Shown one piece after another: positions 18,532 to 28,483 of a stretch of 64,000 bases of DNA (position 1 is the stretch's first letter; every line of letters begins with the position of its first letter). Under the pieces are notes generated by a model, which was given only the letters and a program-made list of their open reading frames with translations, searched no databases and had not been told where the DNA came from. The stretch covers positions 51,215 through 115,214 of the forward strand of contig NZ_LMOG01000007.1 in the NCBI RefSeq assembly GCF_001423495.1, read 5' to 3'. The position numbers and the translations under genes are program-made. Source of the stretch: Xanthomonas sp. Leaf131. Its GTDB lineage: Bacteria; Pseudomonadota; Gammaproteobacteria; Xanthomonadales; Xanthomonadaceae.

Positions 18532-19482
18532 ATGGCACGACCGATCTGGACCGGAACCCTCTCGTTCGGCTTGCTCAATGTGCCGGTGTCGTTGATGTCG
18601 GGCGAGCGCAAGGTGGATCTGCATTTCCGCATGCTCGATTCGCGCGACAAGAAGCCGATCCGCTTCGAGCGCGTCAATGCCGACACCGGCGACGAGGTGC
18701 CGTGGAAGGAGATCGTCAAGGCGTTCGAGTACGACAAGGGCAGCTATGTGATCGTGGAGGAGCAGGACATCCGCTCCGCCTCGCCGGAAAGTCACGAGAC
18801 GGTAGAGGTTGAAACCTTTGTCGACGCCGCCGACATCGACCCGCGCTATTTCGAAAAGCCCTACATCCTGGTGCCCGGCAAGAAAGCCGAGAAAGGCTAT
18901 GTGCTGCTGCGCGAGACGCTGCGCGACACCGGCAAGGTGGGCATCGCCAAAGTGGTGATCCGCACGCGCGAGTATCTGGCCGCGGTGATGCCGCACGGCG
19001 ATGCGTTGATCCTGTTGCTGCTGCGCTACCAGCAGGAAGTGGTGGACCCGCAGGACTTCAAGCTGCCGGCCGGCGCGGTGGGCGAGTACCGCATCACGCC
19101 CAAGGAACAGCAGATGGCCAGGCAGCTGATCGAGTCCATGTCCGGCACCTGGCAGCCGGAGGATTACCACGACGAATTCCGCGGCAAGCTCGAGCAGATC
19201 CTGCGCAAGCGCATCCAGGCCAAGGGCGGCACCACCAAGGTCGATGTCGAGCCGCCGCAGCACGAAGACGCCACCACCAACGTGGTCGATTTCATGTCGC
19301 TGCTGCAGAAGAGCCTGCAAGCCAATACGCGCACGCCGGCCAAGAAAGGCAGCGCGCCCGTAGCGGCGCCGGCCGGCAAGACCACCGTCAAGAAAGTGGC
19401 CAAGAAGGCGACCAAGAAGACGGCGAGCAAGCCGGCCAAGAAAGCGGCAGCGAGAGCTGCGCCGCGGCGCAAGGCAGGCTAG
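18532..19482 (+). CDS. ku: Ku protein, non-homologous end joining
   Basis: Bacterial Ku forms a homodimeric ring on DNA ends and recruits LigD. The core begins MARPIWTGTLSFGLLNVPVSL and contains KPYILVPGKKAEKGYVLLRETL and PEDYHDEFRGKLEQIL, typical Ku text. The last 60 or so residues are a Lys/Ala-rich tail (KKVAKKATKKTASKPAKKAA), which binds DNA in other Ku proteins. The start at 18532 is chosen by alignment to the family N-terminus; the open frame upstream is not conserved. LigD follows 9 bp later, so the two form an operon. Confidence 0.95.
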   Translation: MARPIWTGTLSFGLLNVPVSLMSGERKVDLHFRMLDSRDKKPIRFERVNADTGDEVPWKEIVKAFEYDKGSYVIVEEQDIRSASPESHETVEVETFVDAADIDPRYFEKPYILVPGKKAEKGYVLLRETLRDTGKVGIAKVVIRTREYLAAVMPHGDALILLLLRYQQEVVDPQDFKLPAGAVGEYRITPKEQQMARQLIESMSGTWQPEDYHDEFRGKLEQILRKRIQAKGGTTKVDVEPPQHEDATTNVVDFMSLLQKSLQANTRTPAKKGSAPVAAPAGKTTVKKVAKKATKKTASKPAKKAAARAAPRRKAG

Positions 19483-19491
19483 GCCCAGCGC

Positions 19492-22266
19492 ATGTCATTG
19501 CAGGACTACAACGCCAAGCGCCGCTTCGATCAGACGCCGGAACCGGCCGGCGATAGCCCGGCGCGCGCCAACCAACAGCCGATCTTCGTCGTACAGCTGC
19601 ATCATGCCAGCTCGCGCCATTACGACTTCCGTCTGGAAGCCGATGGCGTGCTCAAGAGCTGGGCCGTGCCGAAGGGGCCATCGTTGCGCGTCGGCGAAAA
19701 ACGCCTTGCGGTGCAGGTGGAAGATCATCCGTTGTCATACGCCAGCTTCGAAGGTGATATCCCACAAGGGCATTACGGTGCCGGGCATGTGGATGTGTTC
19801 GACCACGGCCATTGGCACTGCGAAGGCGACGCATTGGCGGCGCTGGACGCAGGCAAGCTGGAATTCGAGTTGCAGGGCACGCTGCTGCGCGGTGGCTTTG
19901 CGTTGGTGCGCACGCAGATGCGTGGCGGCAAACCGCAGTGGCTGCTGTTCAAGCGCACCGATGCCTACGCGGCCGATCTGGATGCCGATGCGCTGGTGGC
20001 GCAGCAAGCCGCCGGCGCGTCGGGTGCAGCGACTCCGGCAACGCGTGCCAAGACAGCGCCGGTTACAACGCGCGATAAGGCTAGCCGAACGCAACGTGTG
20101 CCGCCAGAAGCAAGCGCCAAGACATCGACAGTGACAAGCAAACGTGTGCGCTCAGGGCGTGCAGAATCCAAACAGTGGCGCACACGCGCACGGGCGCTGG
20201 AGGGTGCGCGCGACACGCCATGCCCAACCGCGCTGCGCGCGCAACTGACCTTGCTGCGCGAGCACGCGCCAGAGGGCGAGCGCTGGCTGCACGAGATCAA
20301 GTGGGACGGCTATCGCCTGCTGGCCGATATGGTCGATGGCGATGTGCAGTTGCGCTCACGCAACGATCAGGCCTGGACGCAGCGCTTCCCGGAGGTGGTG
20401 CGCGCGTTGCAGGCGTTGCCGGTGCGCGATGCGCGGCTGGATGGCGAGCTGGTGGTGCTGGACGCACAAGGCCGCAGCGACTTCTCGGCGCTGCAACGCG
20501 CGCTCGATGGCAGCGTCACGCAGCCGCTGCGCTACATCGTGTTCGACCTGCTCGGCGTCGCCGGAGTGGATCTGCGCGGCACCCCGTTGCTGCAACGCAA
20601 GCAATTGCTGCGCGAGTTGCTGGGCGATCAACCGGGCACGCTGGCATTTAGCGACCATGTGATCGGGCACGGCCCGGAAGTGTTCGCGGCCAGTGCCGGC
20701 ACCGGCTGGGAAGGTATCGTCAGCAAGCTCGCCGACGCCCCTTATCGCGAAGGACGCAGCGCCGATTGGGTCAAGACCAAGCACGCAGACAGCGATGAGT
20801 TCGTGGTGGTGGGCTACACCGACCCCAAGGGCGCACGCAGCGGCTTTGGCGCATTGCTGATGGCGCAACGCGACGGCAAGACGCTGCGCTATGTCGGGCG
20901 TGTGGGCACCGGTTTCGACGATGCCTTGCTCGGCAAGATCACCACACTATTGCAGGCGCTGCATAGCGACACCGCCACGTTGGAATTGCCGGCACACCTG
21001 CCGGGGCGACCACGCGATGTGCATTGGGTACGACCGGTATTGATCGCCGAGGTCGCCTTCCGCGGTTGGGCTAAGGAAGGACTGCTGCGGCAGGCCGCGT
21101 TCAAGCGTCTGCGTGAGGACAAACCCATGAGCGGGCTGGGCGGTGATCGTGCTGCGCCAGGCAAGCCGCCTGCCGCACGTAAGAACAGTGGTGCGACAAC
21201 CACCGCCGCGCCTGCGCGCAAGAAGGCGACGGAAAAAACGTCCACAACGCCGGTCCAAGCAACCACCAAGACCGCCGGCAAAGACGTGCGGTCGACGGCA
21301 TCGAAGACGACCGCGGCATCGAAGGCCGCAGCGTCCAAGTCCATCACATCAAAATCCAGAGCCACCAAGTCCACCGCGTCGACATCCACATCGACAGACG
21401 GCATCACCATCACTCATCCCGAGCGCGTGGTGTTCCCGAAAATAGGCATCAGCAAGGGCGATGTAGCGGACTACTACCGCGCGGTGGCGCCGCTGGTGCT
21501 GGCGGAGATCGCGCGCCGCCCCTTGTCGTTGCTGCGTTGCCCCGATGGCATCGGCGGCGAGTGCTTCTTCCAGAAGCACGAAGGTCGCCATTTGGGCGCG
21601 CATATCAAGGCGATCCCGCTAAAGCAAAAAAGCGGCACCGAGGACTACATCTACGTCGAAGATGCCGCCGGCCTGCTCGAGCTGGTGCAGATGAACACGC
21701 TGGAGTTGCATCCCTGGGGCGCGCAGATCGACGACCCGGAGCATCCGGATCGCCTGGTATTCGATCTGGATCCGGGCGACGACGTGTCCTGGCCCGATGT
21801 GGTCGCGGCCGCGCGCGACATCCGCGCCAAGCTGCGCAGCGCAGGGTTGGAGAGCGCGGTGCGCCTGTCCGGCGGCAAGGGCCTGCACGTGGTGGTGCCG
21901 ATCGTGCCGGAGGCAGGCTGGGAGCAGGCGCGCAATTTCTGCGAAGCCTTTGCACAAGCACTGGCAACCCACACGCCGGACCGCTACGTGGCGACCATGA
22001 GCAAGGCCAAGCGCCACGGCGTGATCTTCGTCGACTGGCTGCGCAACGGACGCGGTAACACCAGCGTGTGTTCGTGGTCGCTGCGCGCGCGCGAAAAAGC
22101 CACCGTCGCCGTGCCACTGCGCTGGGAAGAACTCGGCAAGATCAGCGGCCCGGACGCCTTCCCGATGGACAAGGCATTGCAACGTGCCAAGCGTCAACGC
22201 GCAGATCCATGGGAGTCGGTGCTGGCATTGCGGCAATACTTGCCCACCGGCGACGATAAGAACTAA
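19492..22266 (+). CDS. ligD: ATP-dependent DNA ligase D (PE-LIG-POL)
   Basis: This is a three-domain end-joining enzyme of 924 residues. The 3'-phosphoesterase domain comes first (FVVQLHHASSRHYDFRLEAD). The ligase domain has the nucleotidyl lysine in HEIKWDGYRLL (K270) and the OB fold after VKTKHADSDEFVVVGYT. The primase/polymerase domain follows a long Lys/Thr/Ala linker (about 545-635) and has ITHPERVVFP and RLVFDLDPGDD with the catalytic aspartates. The PE-LIG-POL order is that of Pseudomonas LigD. The linkers are low-complexity and likely vary among strains. It is co-transcribed with ku. Confidence 0.95.
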   Translation: MSLQDYNAKRRFDQTPEPAGDSPARANQQPIFVVQLHHASSRHYDFRLEADGVLKSWAVPKGPSLRVGEKRLAVQVEDHPLSYASFEGDIPQGHYGAGHVDVFDHGHWHCEGDALAALDAGKLEFELQGTLLRGGFALVRTQMRGGKPQWLLFKRTDAYAADLDADALVAQQAAGASGAATPATRAKTAPVTTRDKASRTQRVPPEASAKTSTVTSKRVRSGRAESKQWRTRARALEGARDTPCPTALRAQLTLLREHAPEGERWLHEIKWDGYRLLADMVDGDVQLRSRNDQAWTQRFPEVVRALQALPVRDARLDGELVVLDAQGRSDFSALQRALDGSVTQPLRYIVFDLLGVAGVDLRGTPLLQRKQLLRELLGDQPGTLAFSDHVIGHGPEVFAASAGTGWEGIVSKLADAPYREGRSADWVKTKHADSDEFVVVGYTDPKGARSGFGALLMAQRDGKTLRYVGRVGTGFDDALLGKITTLLQALHSDTATLELPAHLPGRPRDVHWVRPVLIAEVAFRGWAKEGLLRQAAFKRLREDKPMSGLGGDRAAPGKPPAARKNSGATTTAAPARKKATEKTSTTPVQATTKTAGKDVRSTASKTTAASKAAASKSITSKSRATKSTASTSTSTDGITITHPERVVFPKIGISKGDVADYYRAVAPLVLAEIARRPLSLLRCPDGIGGECFFQKHEGRHLGAHIKAIPLKQKSGTEDYIYVEDAAGLLELVQMNTLELHPWGAQIDDPEHPDRLVFDLDPGDDVSWPDVVAAARDIRAKLRSAGLESAVRLSGGKGLHVVVPIVPEAGWEQARNFCEAFAQALATHTPDRYVATMSKAKRHGVIFVDWLRNGRGNTSVCSWSLRAREKATVAVPLRWEELGKISGPDAFPMDKALQRAKRQRADPWESVLALRQYLPTGDDKN

Positions 22267-22446
22267 GAGCGGCTAATAAACCTACTGCACAGCCCCCACG
22301 CGGGCGCGGCCTGTGTTCGGAAACGGCATTACCACTCGTACACCCCGGTTCTGAGCGCGCCGTCCGCACCCACCTGACGACCGCATGCTGAGTTTTGTTA
22401 GCCGCTCTGAGTCGGAAGCTCAGGTCAAACACCTGGTTGGTCGAGC

Positions 22447-22553
22447 GCGCGGCGCCCTCACCGCTCGCGGGACACGCCGCAAGTACGTCCCTGTAGGCTC
22501 GGTGGCGGCATCCATGCCGCCACACGGTCCCGCAATCGGTGAGGACACCGCAA
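22447..22553. repeat. Palindromic intergenic repeat, second subtype, copy 2
   Basis: This copy carries GGCGGCAT/ATGCCGCC and the flank CCCTCACCGCTCGCGGGACA, matching the copy at 1578 in reverse. It opens a 770-bp stretch (22267-23036) that holds no gene, only repeats. Confidence 0.75.
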
Positions 22554-22653
22554 GCTGTTTTCGCGCCAGGTGCATCGGCATTGGGTTGATACGCCATTAT
22601 CCAAAATGCACATCCCGCACTGCTCTTGACTGTGCGCACCGACCATCTCGACT

Positions 22654-22770
22654 GGTCCTTGCCCGCCCAGCGTCGCGGGACCTTACGCGGCATGGATGCC
22701 GCGTAAGAGCTTACAAGGACGTACTTGCAGCGTGTCCTGCGATGGTGGGCGGGCAAGGGCCTTGCAGCAA
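22654..22770. repeat. Long palindromic repeat, first subtype, copy 2
   Basis: The outer arms (CCTTGCCCGCCCA and TGGGCGGGCAAGG) and inner arms (TTACGCGGCAT and ATGCCGCGTAA) can fold most of the 117 bases into one hairpin. It is preceded by GTGCGCACCGACCATCTCGA, which also precedes the next copy. Confidence 0.8.
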
Positions 22771-22858
22771 ACTCACAGCGTCGAGGTCGCAGCGAGGACA
22801 CCGCACCCGACAGTTTGCTGGCTGTTTATTGAAACTATGCGCACCGACCATCTCGACT

Positions 22859-22975
22859 GGTCCTTGCCCGCCCACCGGCGCGGGACCTTACGCGGCATGG
22901 ATGCCGCGTAAGAGCTACAAGGACGTACTTGCGGCGTGTCCTGCGATGGTGGGCGAGCAAGGGCCCTGCAGCCAA
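22859..22975. repeat. Long palindromic repeat, first subtype, copy 3
   Basis: This copy is nearly identical to the one at 22654 and shares its left flank (TGCGCACCGACCATCTCGAC), so the two form a direct repeat about 205 bp apart. It lies just downstream of the convergent L-lactate dehydrogenase. Confidence 0.8.
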
Positions 22976-23036
22976 GCCGCAGATCATCCGCTCTGCCACC
23001 GAAGCATCCCGATCCCTGATTCCCGATTCACTCCCG

Positions 23037-24197
23037 TCAAGGCGAAACGGAAGTCTCCCGCGTCACTCGGCTCAACGCATCGCCACTGATCTCGGCAATC
23101 GACCGCGTGCCGGTCAAGGTCATCGCCACGCGCATCTCGCGTTCGATCAGGGTCAGCAGATTCTCCACACCGGCCTGACCACCGGCCGCCAGCGCGTAGA
23201 CGAACGCACGCCCCAATAGCACCGCATCGGCGCCCAGCGCCAGCATGCGCACCACATCCAGCCCGCTGCGGATGCCCGAGTCGGCCAGGATTTTCAGTTC
23301 ACCCTTGACCGCATCGGCAATCGCCGGCAACGCCCGCGCGCTGGACAGCACGCCGTCGAGCTGGCGCCCACCATGGTTGGACACCACGATGCCGTCGGCC
23401 CCGAAGCGCACCGCATCGCGCGCATCGTCCGGGTCCAGGATGCCCTTGATCACCATCGGCCCGGTCCAGAATTCGCGTATCCATTCCAGATCCTTCCATG
23501 AGATCGACGGGTCAAAATTGGCACCCAGCCAGCCGATGTAATCCTGCAAGCCGGTCGGGCTACCGCGGTATGCCGAGATATTGCCCAGATCGTGCGGCTT
23601 ACCGAGCAAGCCTACATCCCAGGCCCAGCGCGGATGCGTCACCGCCTGCAGCATGCGCCGCAGCGACGCGTTGGGCCCGCTCATGCCCGAGTGCGCATCG
23701 CGGTAACGCGCGCCCGGCGTGGGCATGTCCACGGTGAACACCAGCGTGGTCACCCCGGCCGCCTGGGCGCGCTCCAGCGCATTGCGCATGAAGCCGCGGT
23801 CCTTGAGCACGTAGAGCTGGAACCACATCGGTCGCTCGATCGCCGGCGCCACTTCTTCGATCGGGCACACCGACACCGTGGACAACGTAAACGGGATCCC
23901 GCGCGCCGCCGCCGCACGCGCGGCCTGCACTTCGCCACGCCGCGCATACATGCCGGTGAGCCCGACCGGCGCCAACGCCACCGGCATCGCCAGGGTTTCG
24001 CCGAACAACTCGGTGCTCAGGCTCAGGTCCGACATATTGCGCAGCACCCGCTGGCGCAGCGCAATATCGGCCAGATCGGCGACATTGCGCCGTAAGGTGT
24101 GCTCGGCGTACGCGCCGCCATCGATGTAGTGAAACAGGAACGGCGGCAGGCGCGCCTGCGCGGCAGCACGGTAATCGGAAGCGGCGGAGATGATCAT
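23037..24197 (-). CDS. lldD: L-lactate dehydrogenase (FMN, cytochrome-linked)
   Basis: This membrane-associated flavoenzyme oxidises L-lactate to pyruvate. The start [20 protein letters not shown] at 24197 matches the LldD N-terminus. FMN-binding and catalytic signatures include [29 protein letters not shown] and the active-site [10 protein letters not shown] (His near residue 276), then [21 protein letters not shown]. The length of 386 residues is normal. An open frame extends upstream to 24443 but is not conserved. No lctP permease or lldR regulator is adjacent. Confidence 0.94.
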   Translation of the reverse strand: MIISAASDYRAAAQARLPPFLFHYIDGGAYAEHTLRRNVADLADIALRQRVLRNMSDLSLSTELFGETLAMPVALAPVGLTGMYARRGEVQAARAAAARGIPFTLSTVSVCPIEEVAPAIERPMWFQLYVLKDRGFMRNALERAQAAGVTTLVFTVDMPTPGARYRDAHSGMSGPNASLRRMLQAVTHPRWAWDVGLLGKPHDLGNISAYRGSPTGLQDYIGWLGANFDPSISWKDLEWIREFWTGPMVIKGILDPDDARDAVRFGADGIVVSNHGGRQLDGVLSSARALPAIADAVKGELKILADSGIRSGLDVVRMLALGADAVLLGRAFVYALAAGGQAGVENLLTLIEREMRVAMTLTGTRSIAEISGDALSRVTRETSVSP

Positions 24198-24470
24198 CGA
24201 GACGCACGGCAGCTGCGGGGTAGCCGCTGAGTGTAAGACCATCGGCGAGGTGGATGGACGGCGGTACGGTGTGCTTGCCGCAGCGGCAGGCCGATGTCGG
24301 GTACCCGGCAAGATGTGCGTTCGGCGAGCAAGGCATGCGGCGCCAGCGCGCGGACGTCGTGTGGCTGCGGCCGCAGCGATGACGAACTCCAGCTCAGGTT
24401 CTCGCATCACGGGAGGCGTGCCCCCACCAATAGCGGCTAACAAAACGTAGCGAGCAGTCGTCAGCTGCTC

Positions 24471-25988
24471 TCACACAGCGGCAGCAAAATGCCCATGAAA
24501 GCCCAGTGGCAACGCATACGGCAGCCAGGCTTCGGCGATCGGTCCCGCGTCGATGTGGCGCGCGTCCAGCACCATCAGGCCGGTGCGCGCGTGTGCGGTG
24601 TCCAGCACGGTGCCGACTAGCCAGCCGTCGTCGGGGCGCTCGCTGCCGGGCCGGGGCACGAACACGTGTTCCTCGGCCAGCACGTCCGGGCCGTAGCGGT
24701 GCACCTGGCGGCGGTCGCGCTCCAGGTCGTAGCCGGCAACTGCATTGAGAAACGGCGAGGCGGTCGGCCCGTCGATGCACGGTGCGTACAGCCGGGCGCC
24801 GCGCGTGCCTGGGGTGCGGCGGTCGAACAGCGGCAGCTCCAGGTTGTCCACCGGATGCGCCTGCCAGTGCGCGCTGCCGGTCGACAGATCCAGATGCAGG
24901 CTGCGCAGTTGCACCGGTGCCGGCCGCGCGTGCGCATCGCCGAGCATGGCTGCGCGCATCGGCGAGCGTGCTTCTTCCGGATCGGTATGCACCACTGCCC
25001 GCACCACGATACGGTTGCGATGTTCGTAGGCATCGGCGAAGTGATAGGCCACCGCGAAGTCGGCTTCGAACCAGCGTGGTTGGTCCAGCGCATCCTTGGG
25101 CACCACCGCAATCCGGCACGGCGCCGCGGGGGTGAAGCGCATCTGCTCGAAGAACGGGCCCTCGCCATCCAGCCGGCGGTAGGGCGCCAGCACGAAGACC
25201 AGATGGCGCTGCGTCATCGCAAAGCTGTGCAGGTAGCCAGGCGTGTCGGTCTGCAGCAGTTGCGCGCTGCGCAGCACCGCATCGGCGCCGATGTGCCAGA
25301 TCAGCACGCCGGTGGCGCCGATCACGCCGATCGAGCCGAAGTTCCAGGCACTGCCATCGCGGTCGATCAGCGGATGCGCCGAGAACGGCATCGCGGCCAG
25401 GTCGTCGCGCCAGGTCACCGGGCCGAGCGTGCCCAACGCATCCGGGTCCAGCTCGATCGCCGAGCCGGCCTCCCACAACGCGAACAGGCGCCCGTTGAGC
25501 ATCGCCACCGAGGTATTGGCGGTGTTGACGTCGTCGTTGTTGCGCGCCGGCTGCTGGTCCGGCACCGCGGTGCCGGCCGCACGGTAAAGGAAGCGGCCGG
25601 CCTGCTGTTCCTGGGTGAATTTGTGGGTGGCCACCATGCGCGCGTGGTGCTGCACCTGGCGGCCATCCAGCCGCCAGCGGTGCACCATGCCGTCGCCGTC
25701 GAACCAGTGGTCGTAGCGGAAGCCGGCGCGCTCGGTCCAGGCCGGGCCGTTGCGATACAAGCTGCCGGCCAGACCCTCGGGCAGCGTGCCTTGCAGCGCC
25801 ACGCGGGTAGGGCCCAGGCTCGCCTGGGTGACGCTGCGCCAGCCCAGCAGCCACGGTGCGCGCTGCAGGCCGGCATGGAACTGCGCCGCCTCCATGGCCT
25901 GCGCCGGCAGGCTGCGCAGCGACCAACTGGCCAGCGCGGCACTGCCGGTGGCGGCCAACAGGGATTGCAGGAAGCGGCGTCGTTGCAT
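24471..25988 (-). CDS. Carotenoid cleavage oxygenase family protein, Tat-exported
   Basis: The N-terminus MQRRRFLQSLLAATGSAALA is a Tat signal (RRRFLQ). The mature protein is a seven-bladed propeller oxygenase of the RPE65/carotenoid oxygenase family, with LAGSLYRNGPAW and WFDGDGMVH near the start. The four iron-binding histidines are visible in SAHPLID, YLHSFAMTQ, VAYHFADAYEH and the C-terminal GFHGHFA. It probably cleaves an apocarotenoid, stilbene or similar conjugated substrate in the periplasm. The DUF2141 gene lies 28 bp upstream in the same operon. Confidence 0.9.
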   Translation of the reverse strand: MQRRRFLQSLLAATGSAALASWSLRSLPAQAMEAAQFHAGLQRAPWLLGWRSVTQASLGPTRVALQGTLPEGLAGSLYRNGPAWTERAGFRYDHWFDGDGMVHRWRLDGRQVQHHARMVATHKFTQEQQAGRFLYRAAGTAVPDQQPARNNDDVNTANTSVAMLNGRLFALWEAGSAIELDPDALGTLGPVTWRDDLAAMPFSAHPLIDRDGSAWNFGSIGVIGATGVLIWHIGADAVLRSAQLLQTDTPGYLHSFAMTQRHLVFVLAPYRRLDGEGPFFEQMRFTPAAPCRIAVVPKDALDQPRWFEADFAVAYHFADAYEHRNRIVVRAVVHTDPEEARSPMRAAMLGDAHARPAPVQLRSLHLDLSTGSAHWQAHPVDNLELPLFDRRTPGTRGARLYAPCIDGPTASPFLNAVAGYDLERDRRQVHRYGPDVLAEEHVFVPRPGSERPDDGWLVGTVLDTAHARTGLMVLDARHIDAGPIAEAWLPYALPLGFHGHFAAAV

Positions 25989-26016
25989 GCGGATGTCCTC
26001 GCGTCTGGGCGGGCTG

Positions 26017-26439
26017 TCAGCGCATCTCGATGCTGATGCGCTTGCCGCCGGCCGGCAGCTCGAACGCCGCCTCGTCGAAGGTCGGCTTGCGCATCGCGCG
26101 CGGATTGTTGCTGAAGCCGTAGCCTTCCACCGGCATGCCGATCAAATTGGTGTCCAGCTTTCCATTGCTGTTTTCGTCGTGATTGATCATCACCGCGTAG
26201 CGGCCGGGTGCAAGGTTCTTGAACTGGATATGCGGCGTAGCGCTGGTGATCGTCACCGTTTGCGCCTGCACCGGCGGCTGTGCGCTATCGAGCTGCGCAG
26301 CCGAGGCGATCACCGCAACGCGCAACTTGCCTTGTTGCGAACGCAGACCGCTGACGCCCACGTCCAGATCGGCGGCCTGGACGTGGGCGCTGCCGAGCAG
26401 GCCTGCGAGTGCGACAACGAGGTAGGTGCGGGCAAGCAT
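26017..26439 (-). CDS. DUF2141 periplasmic protein
   Basis: The start at 26439 follows AGGAG and gives a signal peptide (MLARTYLVVALAGLLGSAHV, then QAADLDVGV). The 140-residue product has the DUF2141 pattern: LRSQQGKLRVAVI, FKNLAPGRYAVMINHDENSN, GKLDTNLIGMPVEGYGFSNN. The family is an Ig-like or transthyretin-like small beta-sandwich of unknown role. It is the first gene of an operon with the carotenoid oxygenase. Confidence 0.88.
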   Translation of the reverse strand: MLARTYLVVALAGLLGSAHVQAADLDVGVSGLRSQQGKLRVAVIASAAQLDSAQPPVQAQTVTITSATPHIQFKNLAPGRYAVMINHDENSNGKLDTNLIGMPVEGYGFSNNPRAMRKPTFDEAAFELPAGGKRISIEMR

Positions 26440-26656
26440 GCAAGTCTCCTGACACTGACGGGGGATGCGACGCGTTGGGGTCGATGGTACGCAGCGCCCC
26501 GACCCGGCTGCGGTGGTAGCCGTCGCAGATCGGCCCGCGCGCGGCTGATCACACAGTGCGGCAACACGTCGGGCTACACGCCATGTGGGCCGAACCCGTG
26601 TGCAAGCAGGCGAAGCACTCCTCATCGCAGGCGCCACACCGCTACCTTCGCAACCC

Positions 26657-27223
26657 TCACCACACCAACGGCAGCAACCGATGGCTCTGCTTCGCATACG
26701 CCGGGTAGGCCACCGGAAACGCGCGCTGCAACGCGGCCTCTTCGATCCGGATGCGGTGCAGGAAGACCCAGGTCACCGGCACCACGATCGCCGCCACCGA
26801 CAACGCATTGCCCATGCCCAGCCCCAGCCCGTAAAAAGCCAGCAGCGCGCCGGTGTAGGAGGGGTGGCGTAGCCAGCGATACGGGCCGCTGCGCACCAGC
26901 TGATGATCGGGCTGGATGGTCACATCCACCGTGAACCAGCGTGCCAGTACCTGGATGGCCCACACGCGCAACGCCAGCCCGCTGCCGATCAACGCGCAGC
27001 CGGCCCACTGCAGCGGCGCGGCCCAGGCCTGCGGCCAATGGGCCAGGCCGCTGTAGGCCAGCACCACCGCAACGGCCACCGCTGCAGACAGCACCCGCCA
27101 CAGGTGTTGCAGCGTGCCTTGATCGTGCGCGCCACCATCGCTGGCGCGGCGGCGACGGCTGAGCAGCAGTTCGTAGCCGCCCCAGAGTAGATTGAGCGCA
27201 AGAAACAGACTGGAAGCAGACAT
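26657..27223 (-). CDS. Isoprenylcysteine carboxylmethyltransferase-like membrane protein
   Basis: This 188-residue protein has four to five membrane segments and the ICMT/phospholipid methyltransferase signature at the C-terminus: HQLVRSGPYRWLRHPSYTGA, then RIRIEEAALQRAFP and YPAYAKQSHRLLP. The conserved RHPSY and E-E-x-x-L bind SAM and form the active site in this family. The bacterial substrate is usually unknown. The start at 27223 is preferred over a longer open frame. It is divergent from the histidine kinase gene. Confidence 0.85.
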   Translation of the reverse strand: MSASSLFLALNLLWGGYELLLSRRRRASDGGAHDQGTLQHLWRVLSAAVAVAVVLAYSGLAHWPQAWAAPLQWAGCALIGSGLALRVWAIQVLARWFTVDVTIQPDHQLVRSGPYRWLRHPSYTGALLAFYGLGLGMGNALSVAAIVVPVTWVFLHRIRIEEAALQRAFPVAYPAYAKQSHRLLPLVW

Positions 27224-27379
27224 GGCGTGACTCCGTGGCGATGGGGTGGGTTGGTCCTGCCAGTGTGCGCACGCGCCGCATCGACCACAGGGGCCGCAGG
27301 TCATCGATCCCACCTGCCGGAAGTCACTTTCTGCATGCGCACCATTGCCGAGTGGCCGCGCGGCCGTCAGCATCGCCGC

Positions 27380-28483
27380 ATGAACTCTTCCCTGCGTCAT
27401 CTTTCGCATCCCCTGCGCCTGGCCGGCGCGTTCACCATTGCTGCAGTGGCGCTGTCGTTTATGCCCGATGCGTCACCGCACGGCGCCTGGCGCTGGGGCG
27501 TACTGGCCGGCTTCACCGCGTTGTTTCTGCTGCACTCTTTGTTGCGGCCGCTGCCTGTGCTGCGCAACGGCGCGCTGCTGTTGCAAGCGGTCATGGCACT
27601 GCTGCTGGTGTGGATGGAGCCGCATGCAGGCACTGCCCCGGTGCTGCTGGTGTTGCTGGTGGCGCAGGCAGGGATGGCCTGGCCGCCGTTGCGCGTGCTG
27701 CCGTTGGCGCTGGCATTGAACGCCGGCATGTACGCGGTGTTGGTGCAGGCCGGTTCCGAGCACGCCTTGTCGATCGTCAGCATCTACGCCGGCTTCCAGG
27801 CCTTCGCCGCGCTCACCGCGCATTACGCGCGCAGTGCCGAGCGCGCGCGCGATGCGCTGGCCTACGTCAATGCCGATCTGCTGGCCACCCGCGCGCTGCT
27901 GGCCGACAGCGCGCGCGATGCCGAGCGCCTGCGCCTGGCGCGCGAGTTGCACGACGTGGCCGGGCACAAACTCACCGCGATGCGCATCCACCTGCGGCTG
28001 CTGCGTGCCGACCCCCTGCTGGCGCCGCGCCAGGAGCTGGCGATGCTGGAAGGCCTTGCGCGTGAGTTGCTGGGCGACATCCGCAGCGTGGTGCAGTCGT
28101 TGCGCGACGATGCCGGGCTGGATCTGCACACCGCGCTGCATGCCCTGGCCGCGCCATTTCCCAAACCGGTGCTGCAGGTGCAGATCGACCCGGCCGTACG
28201 CGTGAGCGACCCGCAAATCGCCGAAGCCCTGCTGCGGCTGGTCCAGGAAGCGCTGACCAATGCCGCGCGCCACGGCGAGGCCGACACCGTGCAGGTGTCG
28301 CTGCACACCCATGACGGCCAGCTGCAGATCGACATCCAGGACGACGGCCACTGCGCCGAGCAGATCCGCGAGGGCAACGGCATCGCCGGCATGCGCGAGC
28401 GGCTGGCAGCCTTGCATGGCCACCTGCAACTCGGCCGCGCCGCGCACGGCGGTATGCAGTTGACCGCGAGGTTGCCGGCATGA
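27380..28483 (+). CDS. Sensor histidine kinase, NarL/DesK class
   Basis: The N-terminal half has about six membrane helices from residues 10 to 165 and no large periplasmic domain. The HisKA_3 box is LARELHDVAGHKLTAMRIHL (His191), and the ATPase domain shows LVQEALTNAARHGEADT and GNGIAGMRERLAALHGHLQL. The start at 27380 (MNSSLRHLSHPL) is chosen because it precedes the first membrane helix; 27335 is an alternative. The response regulator starts inside the stop codon (ATGA), so the two are translationally coupled. The signal is unknown; DesK-like kinases often sense the membrane. Confidence 0.9.
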   Translation: MNSSLRHLSHPLRLAGAFTIAAVALSFMPDASPHGAWRWGVLAGFTALFLLHSLLRPLPVLRNGALLLQAVMALLLVWMEPHAGTAPVLLVLLVAQAGMAWPPLRVLPLALALNAGMYAVLVQAGSEHALSIVSIYAGFQAFAALTAHYARSAERARDALAYVNADLLATRALLADSARDAERLRLARELHDVAGHKLTAMRIHLRLLRADPLLAPRQELAMLEGLARELLGDIRSVVQSLRDDAGLDLHTALHALAAPFPKPVLQVQIDPAVRVSDPQIAEALLRLVQEALTNAARHGEADTVQVSLHTHDGQLQIDIQDDGHCAEQIREGNGIAGMRERLAALHGHLQLGRAAHGGMQLTARLPA

